Under the pieces are notes generated by a model. The model saw only the letters and a list, made by a program, of their open reading frames with translations. It was not told the DNA's origin and ran no database searches. From Brevibacterium zhoupengii (lineage in GTDB: Bacteria; Actinomycetota; Actinomycetes; Actinomycetales; Brevibacteriaceae): a DNA stretch of 64,000 nucleotides. The position numbers were made by a program, and so were the translations under genes. Positions 16,163 through 24,313 of the stretch are shown here, in pieces (the stretch's first letter is position 1; the number at the start of each line of letters is the position of its first letter). The stretch covers positions 744,001-808,000 of the forward strand of contig NZ_CP088298.1 in the NCBI RefSeq assembly GCF_021117425.1, written 5' to 3'.

Positions 16163-17184
16163 GCGTCGAGCTCAACCTGACTGCGCTCGCCGTCTGGATG
16201 CGGAGTGCGGGGGAGACCGTCGTCGGTGACCTCACAGGGACTCGGGTCGGACAGGGGCAGTCGAACCTCACGTACCGCATCGATGACGAGTCCGGGCAGT
16301 CCTGGATTGCGCGCAGGCCACCGTTGGGAAAGCTTCTCGCCTCGGCGCATGACGTCGAACGCGAGCACCAGATCATGGGGGCGCTGCAGGGAACGGGAGT
16401 GCCCGTGCCCACCACGATCGGTGTATGCACCGACGAGGCTGTTGCCGACGTTCCGGTCTTCCTCATGACGCATGTCGAGGGCACTGTCATCGACGATGAG
16501 GAGACTGCGCGTTCACTGGATCCGAAGGTGCGACGCAGTCTCGGCCTCAACCTCGCTCGCACGCTTGCCCAGATCCATGCCGTCGATATCGATGCTGTGG
16601 GGCTGGGCGGCCTGGCTTCGCGGAAGCCCTACGCGCCGAGGCAGCTCAAACGGTGGAGCAGACAACTGGAGGAGAGCCGAACTCAGGATCGGCCTGACCT
16701 TGATGCGCTGACCGATCTGCTGCGCGAGCACGTTCCAGCACCGGATGAGATCGCGCTGGTCCATGGTGACTTCCACGTCCGCAATGTCATCATCGACGAC
16801 AGCACGGGCGAGATCCGTGCTGTTCTGGATTGGGAGCTCTCGACTCTGGGTGATCCTCTGGCCGATATGGGCAGCGCGCTGGCGTATTGGACTCAGTCCG
16901 GTGAGATGCCGGGCGGAATGTTCACCGCCTCCACTTTGGACGGCTTTCCCACGCGAGCGGAGATGGCTGCGGAGTACCTGCGGGCTTCGGGACGCAGCGG
17001 GCAGGCGCTGGGCTTCTGGCATGTGCTGGGCGTGTGGAAAGTCGCCATCATCGCCGAGGGCGTCTATCGCAGGGTCCTCGACAATCCGGAGAACGCCGCC
17101 GGAGCCACTCTCACCGCGGAGAACATCCAAGCGATGGTCGACCACGGTTGGGACGTCGCCAGGGAGAACGGGTTGGCGTCATGA
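16159..17184 (+). CDS. APH-type phosphotransferase (ACAD10/11-like kinase)
   Basis: 341 residues of the aminoglycoside/choline-kinase fold: [10 protein letters not shown] (31-40) as nucleotide loop, [10 protein letters not shown] with the ATP-binding Lys, catalytic HGDFHVRN (202-209), and the metal-binding [15 protein letters not shown] from Asp225. The last motif is typical of the ACAD10/11-associated subgroup, unlike antibiotic kinases. In the Pseudomonas putida levulinate (lva) pathway a homologous kinase phosphorylates 4-hydroxyacyl-CoA before an acyl-CoA dehydrogenase removes the phosphate. Coupling to the dehydrogenase by an ATGA overlap supports that role here; it is inference. Confidence 0.88.
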   Translation: MSVELNLTALAVWMRSAGETVVGDLTGTRVGQGQSNLTYRIDDESGQSWIARRPPLGKLLASAHDVEREHQIMGALQGTGVPVPTTIGVCTDEAVADVPVFLMTHVEGTVIDDEETARSLDPKVRRSLGLNLARTLAQIHAVDIDAVGLGGLASRKPYAPRQLKRWSRQLEESRTQDRPDLDALTDLLREHVPAPDEIALVHGDFHVRNVIIDDSTGEIRAVLDWELSTLGDPLADMGSALAYWTQSGEMPGGMFTASTLDGFPTRAEMAAEYLRASGRSGQALGFWHVLGVWKVAIIAEGVYRRVLDNPENAAGATLTAENIQAMVDHGWDVARENGLAS

Positions 17185-17236
17185 CGGGGTCGGTGAACAC
17201 CCTCGGTGTGTCGGCGGATTGTATGATGGGCTGATC

Positions 17237-17926
17237 ATGTCGAAGACCGAAGAACAGGGTAAAGAACTGCCCGTACTGGGTGATGCCGCACCGAGGCGTG
17301 ATCTTCCATCGACCCCGCGCGGACTCAGGACTCGGGCCTCTCTCGTGGCTGCGGCTCGCACTGTCTTCGAACGCGATGGGTTCATCGATTCGCGGCTGAC
17401 GGACATCACGAAGGAAGCCCAGTGCTCCACCGGCACCTTCTACACGTACTTCGACAGCAAAGAAGAGGCTCTCGCCGCAGTTCTGCATGAGGCTCAAGAA
17501 GATATGCTCCACCCCGGTCCGCCGCAGGAGCACCACGAGAATCGCAGCGTCATCGAGTCACTCGATGCCGGTAACCGTGCCTATATCAAGGCATATAAGC
17601 GCAATGCCAAACTGATGCTCCTGCTTGAGCAGGTCGCCGCTGTTGATCCGGAGTTCAGGCAGCTGCGCCTGGATCGAGGGCAGGCCTTCGCCAAGAGAAA
17701 CTGCAAATGGGTGAAGAAGCTCCAGGACGAGGGCTATGCTGATCCGAGTCTTGACCCGGTGATGTCTGCCAGCGCATTGTCGCTGATGGTCGGGCGCATG
17801 GCGTATTACAAGTACGCACTGAAGCAGCCAGGCTGGGGCTCGGATGACCTCCTTGCGGAGACCGCAACGAAGCTGTGGGTCAATGCGCTGGGCATCCCGG
17901 CCGATGGCTCTCGCCGAGGAGACTGA
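17237..17926 (+). CDS. TetR-family transcriptional regulator
   Basis: 229 residues. The N-terminal helix-turn-helix reads VAAARTVFERDGFIDSRLTDI and CSTGTFYTYFDSKEEALAAVL, standard for TetR. The C-terminal domain with QVAAVDPEFRQLRLDRG and a following helix is seen in regulators of acyl-CoA catabolism. The ATG at 17237 lies 52 bases after the kinase stop, and the next gene starts 3 bases after its own stop. Its position in the middle of the catabolic run makes it the prime candidate to bind the TTGAA/TTCAA-type dyads at 9007 and 12425, probably released by an acyl-CoA. Confidence 0.87.
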   Translation: MSKTEEQGKELPVLGDAAPRRDLPSTPRGLRTRASLVAAARTVFERDGFIDSRLTDITKEAQCSTGTFYTYFDSKEEALAAVLHEAQEDMLHPGPPQEHHENRSVIESLDAGNRAYIKAYKRNAKLMLLLEQVAAVDPEFRQLRLDRGQAFAKRNCKWVKKLQDEGYADPSLDPVMSASALSLMVGRMAYYKYALKQPGWGSDDLLAETATKLWVNALGIPADGSRRGD

Positions 17927-17929
17927 ACG

Positions 17930-18913
17930 ATGGCATCGACAACGACGTCTGAGCTGAATGCCGGTGACCAGTTCGATAACGCATCGGTGGCGGGGCGACT
18001 GGCCGAGCTGCCGTTCGTCGCTGAGGCGCGGGCACTGACGGTGAGTACCTCAGCTGGAGAGTTCGCAGGGTTTCAGGCGAGGCCTGCTCATCCGGATCCG
18101 CAGCTCGGAGATGCAGTTCTGCTCCACGGTTGGCCCGAGTTCGCGTCCTGTTGGGAGCAGACAGCGGCGATACTCCTCGAGCACGGGATGAGCGTGTTCG
18201 CCTATGACCAACGCGGATATTCGCCTGGGGTCCGACCCGATTCGGTGGACGAGTACACGATGGCGCACCTGGTGTCCGACCTCGACTCGGTGACTCGTGC
18301 TGCGGGGCTCGACCGGTTCCATCTGGTCGGCCATGACTGGGGTGGGATGGTTGCCTGGCATTTCGCCGCGAACCATCCCGAGCGTCTGCTGACCTGCAAT
18401 GTCGTGTCAACGGCCCACCCGATCGCCCATGCCAAGCAGGTGCGGGCGGACCCGGATCAGTACGAGCGTATGGGCTACATGCGCGCGATCCAGGACCATC
18501 CGGACGGTGTTGCCCGCACTCTGCTGCGCAATGACGGAGAGCGGCTCATCACTCTCTACGACAGCGACGTTCCTCCGGATATCGCCGCCTCCTACGTATC
18601 GCGGCTGAGTGAGCCCGGCGCGATGGAGTCGGTGCTGAAGTACTACCAGGCGGCGGACGGACGCGAGCGGGTGGAGAGTACTCCGATCACCGTTCCGACG
18701 AGTTTCGTGTGGGGCAGCGACGATGTTGCCTTCACCCGAGGTTCGGCGGAGCTCAGCGCCAGCTATGTCGAAGGCCCGTACCGGTTCGTCCCTCTTGAAG
18801 GGGCTTCGCATTGGCTCCCGGAATCGCGGGCTGAGGATATTGCGGGCACGGTTCTTGACTGGGTGCGGGAGCACGCGGAGGACAACGAACGAGACGACTC
18901 GAAGCCGAACTGA
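17930..18913 (+). CDS. Alpha/beta hydrolase, epoxide-hydrolase-like
   Basis: 327 residues. The oxyanion motif HGWPEF, nucleophile elbow GHDWGG (Asp nucleophile), YDQRGYSPG and a C-terminal GASHWLP with the catalytic His are those of epoxide hydrolases and haloalkane-dehalogenase relatives. The acid may be the Asp in WGSDDVAFTRG. A GAGGAGA site lies in the end of the regulator gene, with 3 bases between the genes. It is cytoplasmic, and could open an epoxide or hydrolyse an ester in the local pathway. Confidence 0.85.
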   Translation: MASTTTSELNAGDQFDNASVAGRLAELPFVAEARALTVSTSAGEFAGFQARPAHPDPQLGDAVLLHGWPEFASCWEQTAAILLEHGMSVFAYDQRGYSPGVRPDSVDEYTMAHLVSDLDSVTRAAGLDRFHLVGHDWGGMVAWHFAANHPERLLTCNVVSTAHPIAHAKQVRADPDQYERMGYMRAIQDHPDGVARTLLRNDGERLITLYDSDVPPDIAASYVSRLSEPGAMESVLKYYQAADGRERVESTPITVPTSFVWGSDDVAFTRGSAELSASYVEGPYRFVPLEGASHWLPESRAEDIAGTVLDWVREHAEDNERDDSKPN

Positions 18914-18928
18914 GGAGAGATGAGCACG

Positions 18929-19885
18929 ATGCGCGCGGTAGTCCAGAACGAATTCGGCTGCCCGGAAGTCCTCACTTTGATCGAGGACGCACCGATACCC
19001 GAACCCATTCCCACCGAGGTTCAGGTGCGCGTCAGCCATGTGGGAGTCAACCCGGTCGACGGAAAGACCCGTGGAGGTGCGTCCGTGGCAAAGCTCATGG
19101 GCGCTTTCCCCATCACGGTCGGATGGGATATCGCAGGCGAGGTCTCCGCCTTGGGTAATGGGGTGAACCGTTTCTCTGTCGGTGACCGTGTCTTCGGGAT
19201 GCCCCGTTTTCCGTACCCGGCCAACGGGTATGCCGAATTTGTGACCTCACCGTCTCGCCACCTCGTGCGCATTCCCGATTCTCTGGATTCTGCGACTGCC
19301 GCGTCGATCCCTCTGCCTGCCACGACGGCGTACCAGATCGTGCACGAAGCCGCGGATGTGCGCAGCGGTCAGAGCGTTCTCGTCCTCGGAGGTGGCGGCA
19401 CCGTCGGCACCTATGTTGTGCAGATGGCGAAGAAGCTCGGCGCGATTGTCATCGGTCACGCAACTGGGGAGAAGCTGAAGCATCTCGAGTCTCTCGGTGT
19501 GAACCGGGTGATCGACTATGCGATCGAAGAATTCGACGACCCCAACCTCGGCGGCGGTCCGATTCACGATGTCGACGTCGTCATCGACCTCATCGGTGGG
19601 GAGTTCGCCCTCCGCGCAGTTCCACTGACCAAGCCGGACGGGATCGTCGTCGGAGTGCCCTCGGGACAGCAGCAGGGCCTCGACGCAGCGGCCACGCAGG
19701 TAGGTGTTCGCTGGACGAACGTCATCGTCGAACCGGATCATGTCGCGCTCGAATACGTGGCTGAGCTCATCGAGAACGGGGATCTTCATGTGCCCGCTCC
19801 GGCCACAGTCCCGCTCGAAGACGTTGTGGAGGTTCATCGGCAGATGGACGACGGTCACCTGCCGAAGACTGTGCTGACGCTGTGA
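18929..19885 (+). CDS. NADP-dependent zinc-free alcohol dehydrogenase/quinone oxidoreductase
   Basis: 318 residues of the MDR superfamily: GroES-like domain with VRVSHVGVNPVDGKTRGG and WDIAGEVSALGNGV, nucleotide-binding LVLGGGGTVGTYVVQMAKKLGA. Zinc-ligand Cys residues are absent. The ATG at 18929 sits 9 bases after GGAGAG; an ATG at 18920 would be only 2 bases away and is less likely. It is a second enzyme of this class in the region (see 13856) and may reduce an enone or quinone intermediate. Confidence 0.84.
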   Translation: MRAVVQNEFGCPEVLTLIEDAPIPEPIPTEVQVRVSHVGVNPVDGKTRGGASVAKLMGAFPITVGWDIAGEVSALGNGVNRFSVGDRVFGMPRFPYPANGYAEFVTSPSRHLVRIPDSLDSATAASIPLPATTAYQIVHEAADVRSGQSVLVLGGGGTVGTYVVQMAKKLGAIVIGHATGEKLKHLESLGVNRVIDYAIEEFDDPNLGGGPIHDVDVVIDLIGGEFALRAVPLTKPDGIVVGVPSGQQQGLDAAATQVGVRWTNVIVEPDHVALEYVAELIENGDLHVPAPATVPLEDVVEVHRQMDDGHLPKTVLTL

Positions 19886-19938
19886 CCGCTTGACGATCAC
19901 ACCTCCACGGTTCGATCGCACCATGCCAGACTGATTCC

Positions 19939-20756
19939 ATGACGGATGTGAGTGCGATGTCTTCGACGGAGAAGATCGAACGCGGTGCCACCGCTGTGCA
20001 CCAGGTGGGTCTGCAGGGGGCGGTGATCGATGCGCTTCCGGCTGAGGCTGTTCCTGCGACTCGGGCAGAGGCCTACGCGATGCAGACCCGCTATGCCGAG
20101 TTGGAAGGGCAGCCCACCCGTGGGTGGAAGATCGCGGCGACGAGTGAAGCCGGGCAACGGCACATCAACGTCGACGGTCCGCTGGGCGGTCGCGTGCTCG
20201 CCGACCGCGTCCAAGGCGATGGGGAGGCCGTGTCGCTGAGCGGCAACTCGATGTGTCTGGCCGAGCCGGAGTTCGTGTTCGTCCTCGGCACGGCGCTGCC
20301 TCCGCGCCCAAACCTTACACCCTCGACGAGGTTGTGGAGGCGGTGGCCGCACTGCACTTCGGCATCGAACTGCCAAGTTCCCGCTTCACCGATGTCACCA
20401 CCGCCGGTGCACTGCAGATGATCGCCGACAACGCCTGCGGCCACCGATTCGTGCTGGGACCGGCGGCGAAGGAGACTTGGTCCTCGCGCGATCTGGCTGA
20501 GGTGTCGATGACGGCCGACGTCGATGGCCCATCCGGGTCCCGAACCATTGAGGGCGTTGGTAGAAACGTTCTCGGTGACCCAGCCGCCGCACTGACCTGG
20601 CTGGTCAATGAACTCTCCGCCGTCGACATCGGTCTGGAGGCAGGGGACTACATCACTACGGGCACGTGCAGCGAACCCATTCCTGTGGAACCGGGGGATT
20701 CGGTGTCGGCGAGGTTTGACGATCTGGGAGTCGTTAGCTGCGCGTTTGTTGACTGA
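19939..20756 (+). pseudogene. 2-keto-4-pentenoate hydratase/FAH-like gene with -1 frameshift
   Basis: The first frame (from the ATG at 19939) gives a normal hydratase N-terminus, including RGWKIAATSEAGQR and EPEFVFVLGTALPPR, then becomes nonsense and stops at 20421. The correct continuation PYTLDEVVEAVAALHFGIE, with later DVTTAGALQMIADNACGHRF and the C-terminal GDYITTGTC...GDSVSARFDDLG, is in the -1 frame to 20756. The switch lies at 20307-20313 in GCGCCCAAACC. One missing C explains it, as would -1 slippage on the in-phase heptamer C CCA AAC. The joined protein would be about 271 residues, normal for the family. Such enzymes hydrate 2-oxopent-4-enoates in meta-cleavage pathways. Confidence 0.8.
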
Positions 20757-20766
20757 ACTGGTGAGA

Positions 20767-20820
20767 GTGAAGGTCTCTTCCCGGCTTCTATCAAGCAGAT
20801 GACGCAGTTTGACGGGCAAG
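20767..20820 (-). pseudogene. Remnant of an AraC-family regulator gene
   Basis: These 54 bases are about 80% identical, with one gap, to 22302-22355 inside the AraC gene at 22055-22831. Read on the minus strand they encode KLRHLLDRSREETFTL, matching RLRHLLDDRLEETFTI just before the helix-turn-helix of that gene. Nothing else of the gene remains on either side, so it is a fossil fragment. The epoxide hydrolase gene lies between the two copies. Confidence 0.6.
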
Positions 20821-20863
20821 TATGTAGACAGCCCGTGTCACACCCGTCTGCCATGCTGTTTCT

Positions 20864-21991
20864 ATGTCTGAAGCGCAGCCTTTTCAGAGCAATGTCGACC
20901 AATCCGAACTCGATGAACTCAACGATCGTCTGGCTCGAACTCGGTGGACGGACCAGCTCCCTGGCGTCGGCTGGTCGCATGGGGTCAACGGCGATTATCT
21001 GCGAGACATGGTCGAATACTGGCGCACCGAATACGACTGGCGAACCCACGAAACTCGCCTCAATAGCGTCCCCCAGTTCACCACCGTCATCGACGGGCAG
21101 AAGCTGCACTTCCTGCATGCTCGCGCCGAAGCCACCAACGCCATTCCGTTACTTCTGCTGCACGGATGGCCCAGTACGGTTGCTGACTTCCTGCCTCTTC
21201 TACCTCGGCTGACCGACCCTGAGGACGGCCTTGCCTTCGATGTTGTGGCGCCATCGCTGCCGGGGTTCGGCTTCTCTGGCCCAACCACTGAGTCGGGATG
21301 GGACATGAAGAGGACCGCGCGAATGATGGCGGAACTGATGCGCAGCCTCGGGTACACGAACTACCTCGTTCAAGGCGGTGATTTCGGATCACTTCTCGGA
21401 CCTGAGATCGGGAGAGTCGACGCTGATCATGTGCGCGGTGTGCACACCAATGGGCTGATCACCCTGTCAGCTATTGATTGGACGGCAGAGGACCCGCTCG
21501 AAGGGCTCAGTGAAGAAGAACAAGGGGTTGTCTACGCTGCGGCATCTGGGTGGGAGGAACGCAGCGGATACGCCGCAATCCAGTCCACGAGGCCGCAGAC
21601 GCTGGCCCATGCGCTCAACGATTCACCGGCCGGGCTTCTCGCCTGGGACCTGGAATGGTTCGTCGACTACGACCCTGAGGCCTCGGTGCAGACTCCTATT
21701 GAGTGGGATGCGATCCTCACCGACGTTACGACCACCTGGCTGACGGGCACGGCTGGGTCATCAGCGAGACTGTACAAGGAAGCAGGGGACGCATTCGCAG
21801 CCGGTGCCAACTCCGGCGTTCCCACAGCGGTGGCGAAATTCCCCGGCGACTCATCCGTTCGTTCGCTGGCCGAGCGCTCTCACACGATCATCCGTTGGAC
21901 CGAGTACGAGCGCGGTGGACATTTCGCGTCCCTACAGGCGCCGGATCTGTTGGCTCAGGACATTCGGGCCTTTGCCGAAATGCTTTCATGA
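20864..21991 (+). CDS. Epoxide hydrolase family protein (EHN-type)
   Basis: 375 residues with the N-terminal epoxide-hydrolase lid (LNDRLARTRWTDQLPGVGWSHG), LLLHGWPSTVADFLPLL as oxyanion loop, nucleophile elbow QGGDFGS, APSLPGFGFSGP, and a late ERGGHFASLQAP with the catalytic His. It matches the microsomal-type epoxide hydrolase group rather than the shorter hydrolase at 17930. The ribosome site is weak. It sits between an AraC remnant and the intact AraC gene, suggesting later insertion at this point. Confidence 0.85.
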   Translation: MSEAQPFQSNVDQSELDELNDRLARTRWTDQLPGVGWSHGVNGDYLRDMVEYWRTEYDWRTHETRLNSVPQFTTVIDGQKLHFLHARAEATNAIPLLLLHGWPSTVADFLPLLPRLTDPEDGLAFDVVAPSLPGFGFSGPTTESGWDMKRTARMMAELMRSLGYTNYLVQGGDFGSLLGPEIGRVDADHVRGVHTNGLITLSAIDWTAEDPLEGLSEEEQGVVYAAASGWEERSGYAAIQSTRPQTLAHALNDSPAGLLAWDLEWFVDYDPEASVQTPIEWDAILTDVTTTWLTGTAGSSARLYKEAGDAFAAGANSGVPTAVAKFPGDSSVRSLAERSHTIIRWTEYERGGHFASLQAPDLLAQDIRAFAEMLS

Positions 21992-22054
21992 GCCTCATGA
22001 GGTTATTCGAATGAGCGATGCGGGGCTACGCTTTTCCTGCGCTGTTACCGAGCC

Positions 22055-22831
22055 TTACGCTGCGAAGACACCCGGGGTCGTTCCCAAGGTCCGGCGGAAA
22101 TGCCGGGTGAGATGGGACTGGTCATGGAAACCGGACTGGGCGGCCGCCTCGGCGGGGGAGTGTCCCGAAAGGAGCAGCCTGCGGGCGCGGTCGACGCGGC
22201 GGCCGATGACGTACTGATGCGGGGCGATCCCGTAGGTCTGGGTGAACACCCGAACCAAGTGACTGCGGTGGGCACCCAAGTCAGCGGCCGCCTCGGCGAT
22301 GGTGAAGGTCTCTTCCAGGCGATCATCGAGCAGGTGACGCAGACGACGGGCCAGAGGGGTGTCAGAAGCAGTGTCGACCGGTGACTTCAAGTGCGGCTGG
22401 ACGAGGTCGCGCAGGGCGAGGACTCCGCACTCGGCGGCGAGGACATCGGCCGGGTCAGTCAACGCGGCATGGATCTGGTCGACGGTCGTGGTGACATTCG
22501 GATCGAAGAGCATCGGTGTCTCCGCCGCCGCCTCGACGGCGCCCAGGGGCAGCCATTCGGGTTCGAGGTAAAGCACGCGTTTGCGAAATGGAACATCGGG
22601 AGTCGCCGAGCGACCATCGTGGGGCACCTGCGGCGGCAGCAGCGTCACCGTCGAGTTCGTCGTCTGATGCTCGTGCCGGTCCAGATCGTAGGTGACAGTG
22701 CCCTGATCGACGAGCAGGACCGTCCACGAATCATGAGTGTGGGACGGGTAGGCATGATGCTTGAACCGTGCGTGGAGGACCTCCTGTACCAGGGGTACAT
22801 TCGGGTGCCACGCGTGGATCACATCTGCCAT
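22055..22831 (-). CDS. AraC-family transcriptional regulator
   Basis: 258 residues. The N-terminal cupin (HHAYPSHTHDSWTVLLVDQG, then PPQVPHDGR) is a ligand-binding AraC sensor, and the C-terminal double helix-turn-helix is typical (FTIAEAAADLGAHRSHLVRVF and SPAEAAAQSGFHDQSHLTRHF). The ATG at 22831 begins the conserved protein; the frame stays open far upstream, but that part is antisense to the divergent DUF2000 gene. No clear ribosome site, perhaps leaderless. Being divergent from DUF2000 with 48 bases between, it probably controls that gene. Confidence 0.85.
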   Translation of the reverse strand: MADVIHAWHPNVPLVQEVLHARFKHHAYPSHTHDSWTVLLVDQGTVTYDLDRHEHQTTNSTVTLLPPQVPHDGRSATPDVPFRKRVLYLEPEWLPLGAVEAAAETPMLFDPNVTTTVDQIHAALTDPADVLAAECGVLALRDLVQPHLKSPVDTASDTPLARRLRHLLDDRLEETFTIAEAAADLGAHRSHLVRVFTQTYGIAPHQYVIGRRVDRARRLLLSGHSPAEAAAQSGFHDQSHLTRHFRRTLGTTPGVFAA

Positions 22832-22879
22832 GTCACAAACGTACAAGACCCACCTGTGGAAACCGGACAGAGTGGGAGC

Positions 22880-23368
22880 ATGCACGAAAACGCGAACGCA
22901 GCAGAGACAGATGCAGGCACGTCCACCGATGCAGTCGGAGCAACCGGCGCCGAGGTGGTCCGATTCGATACGAAGGTCGTCGTGGTCCTCCGCGATGACC
23001 TGCTTCCCTGGCAGGAACTCAACGTCACGGCGTTCCTGACTAGCGGCATTGCCACCGGCGAGCCGGGTTTGGTGGGGGAGAACTACCGCGACGGTGACGG
23101 CAATGACTATCTGCCGATGCTGCGCCAACCGGTCCTCGTCATGACGGCCGATGGAGCGCTGCTGGCGAAGGCTCGGGAGAAGGCGCTCGGCCGCGGGATT
23201 CCGCTGGCGGTCTATACGCAGGAACTGTTCTCGACCGGACACGATGCGGCCAACCGTGAGGCCGTGGCATCGGTCGCTGCTGAGGATCTCAACCTGGTGG
23301 GGATCGCTTTGCGGGGGCCGAAGAACGCGGTCGATCGGGTGGTGAAAGGCGCGCGGATGCATGGGTGA
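22880..23368 (+). CDS. DUF2000 family protein
   Basis: 162 residues. After a low-complexity leader of about 25 residues, the domain runs VRFDTKVVVVLRDDLLPWQELNVTAFLTSGI, MLRQPVLVMTADGALLAKAREKALGRG and AVYTQELFSTGHDAANREAVA, as in DUF2000 proteins with a peptidyl-tRNA-hydrolase-2-like fold. Function is unknown. The ATG at 22880 has GTGGGAGC just before it. It is divergent from an AraC regulator, a pairing common for this family. Confidence 0.75.
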   Translation: MHENANAAETDAGTSTDAVGATGAEVVRFDTKVVVVLRDDLLPWQELNVTAFLTSGIATGEPGLVGENYRDGDGNDYLPMLRQPVLVMTADGALLAKAREKALGRGIPLAVYTQELFSTGHDAANREAVASVAAEDLNLVGIALRGPKNAVDRVVKGARMHG

Positions 23369-23445
23369 GGAATTGAGCGGACATCCGTGGCGCTCGCCTT
23401 GATGTGTGAGTTGCCGTTGTTGCCTATGGGCGCAAGGATGTGTCC

Positions 23446-24312
23446 ATGGATGAGTCTCGAAGCGAACTGAGCGGCCAGCTGTCCGGATGCCGTGTGGTCC
23501 TGACTGCTCAGCGGAAGGCCGAGCAGTTCGCCACTGCCCTCGAACGCCACGGCGCGGAGATCGTGCACGCACCCACACTCTCGGTCATCCCGAACGTCGA
23601 TGACCCCGAACTCGTTGCACGCACCCGTGCGCTCATCGATGAACAGCCCGACGTCGTCATCGTGACCACCGGAGTCGGTTTCAACGGCTGGGCTGAAGTC
23701 GCTGAGGCAGAGGGTCTGAGCGAACAGTGGCACGCCATGATCGCCGGGGCCCGGATCATTGCCCGCGGTCCCAAGGCGCGCGGCGCGATCCAAGCCGCTG
23801 GGCTGACACCGGCCTGGGTGGCCGAATCTGAAACCAACTCCGAGATCCAGCAGGTCCTCCTCGAACAGGGCGTGCACGGACTTCGGATCGCAGTGCAGCA
23901 CCACGGTGCTGGCGCCGACGGCTTAGACGACGCCTTCGCCGCAGCCGGTGCCGAGGTCAGCTCACTGGTGGTCTACCGATGGGGTCCCGCACCCGATCCG
24001 GACGCCGTGGCGGACGCCGTCGGCCTCGTCGCGGATCGTCGCTGCGATGCCGTGGCCTTCACCTCGGCGCCCGGGGTCACTGCCTTCTTGGACGCCGCTC
24101 GTGATCAGGGGTTACTTCCTGAGGTCGTCGCCGCGTTCACCGACAAGAACGGTGTGCTCGCCGCGGTGGTCGGCAACGTCACGGCGGTACCACTGGTGGA
24201 GCACGGAATCGAGCCGTTGATCCCCGAGAGGTTCCGCCTTGGTGCCCTGGTGCGCGCACTGGTGGCCGAACTCACCGCCCGGAAACAGGCGGGGGATGAG
24301 AATCGCGGGTGA
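23446..24312 (+). CDS. hemD: Uroporphyrinogen-III synthase
   Basis: 288 residues in two pseudo-symmetric alpha/beta domains. Recognisable segments are RVVLTAQRKAEQFATALERHGA, VVIVTTGVGFNGW, IIARGPKARGAIQAAGLTP, and in the second half AVAFTSAPGVTAFL and GVLAAVVGNVTAVPL. HemD cyclises hydroxymethylbilane to uroporphyrinogen III. It stands alone here, away from hemB/hemC, so it could be the siroheme/cobalamin-branch copy or a fused-domain-like paralogue. Start chosen at 23446, with AAGGA 7 bases upstream; GTG at 23440 is possible. Convergent with the SDR gene, one base apart. Confidence 0.78.
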   Translation: MDESRSELSGQLSGCRVVLTAQRKAEQFATALERHGAEIVHAPTLSVIPNVDDPELVARTRALIDEQPDVVIVTTGVGFNGWAEVAEAEGLSEQWHAMIAGARIIARGPKARGAIQAAGLTPAWVAESETNSEIQQVLLEQGVHGLRIAVQHHGAGADGLDDAFAAAGAEVSSLVVYRWGPAPDPDAVADAVGLVADRRCDAVAFTSAPGVTAFLDAARDQGLLPEVVAAFTDKNGVLAAVVGNVTAVPLVEHGIEPLIPERFRLGALVRALVAELTARKQAGDENRG

Positions 24313-24313
24313 A

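Noticed and set aside
22832-23578. Upstream extension of the AraC frame to 507 residues
   Set aside because: The extra part overlaps the divergent DUF2000 gene in antisense and lacks any domain; the cupin domain starts at the ATG at 22831.
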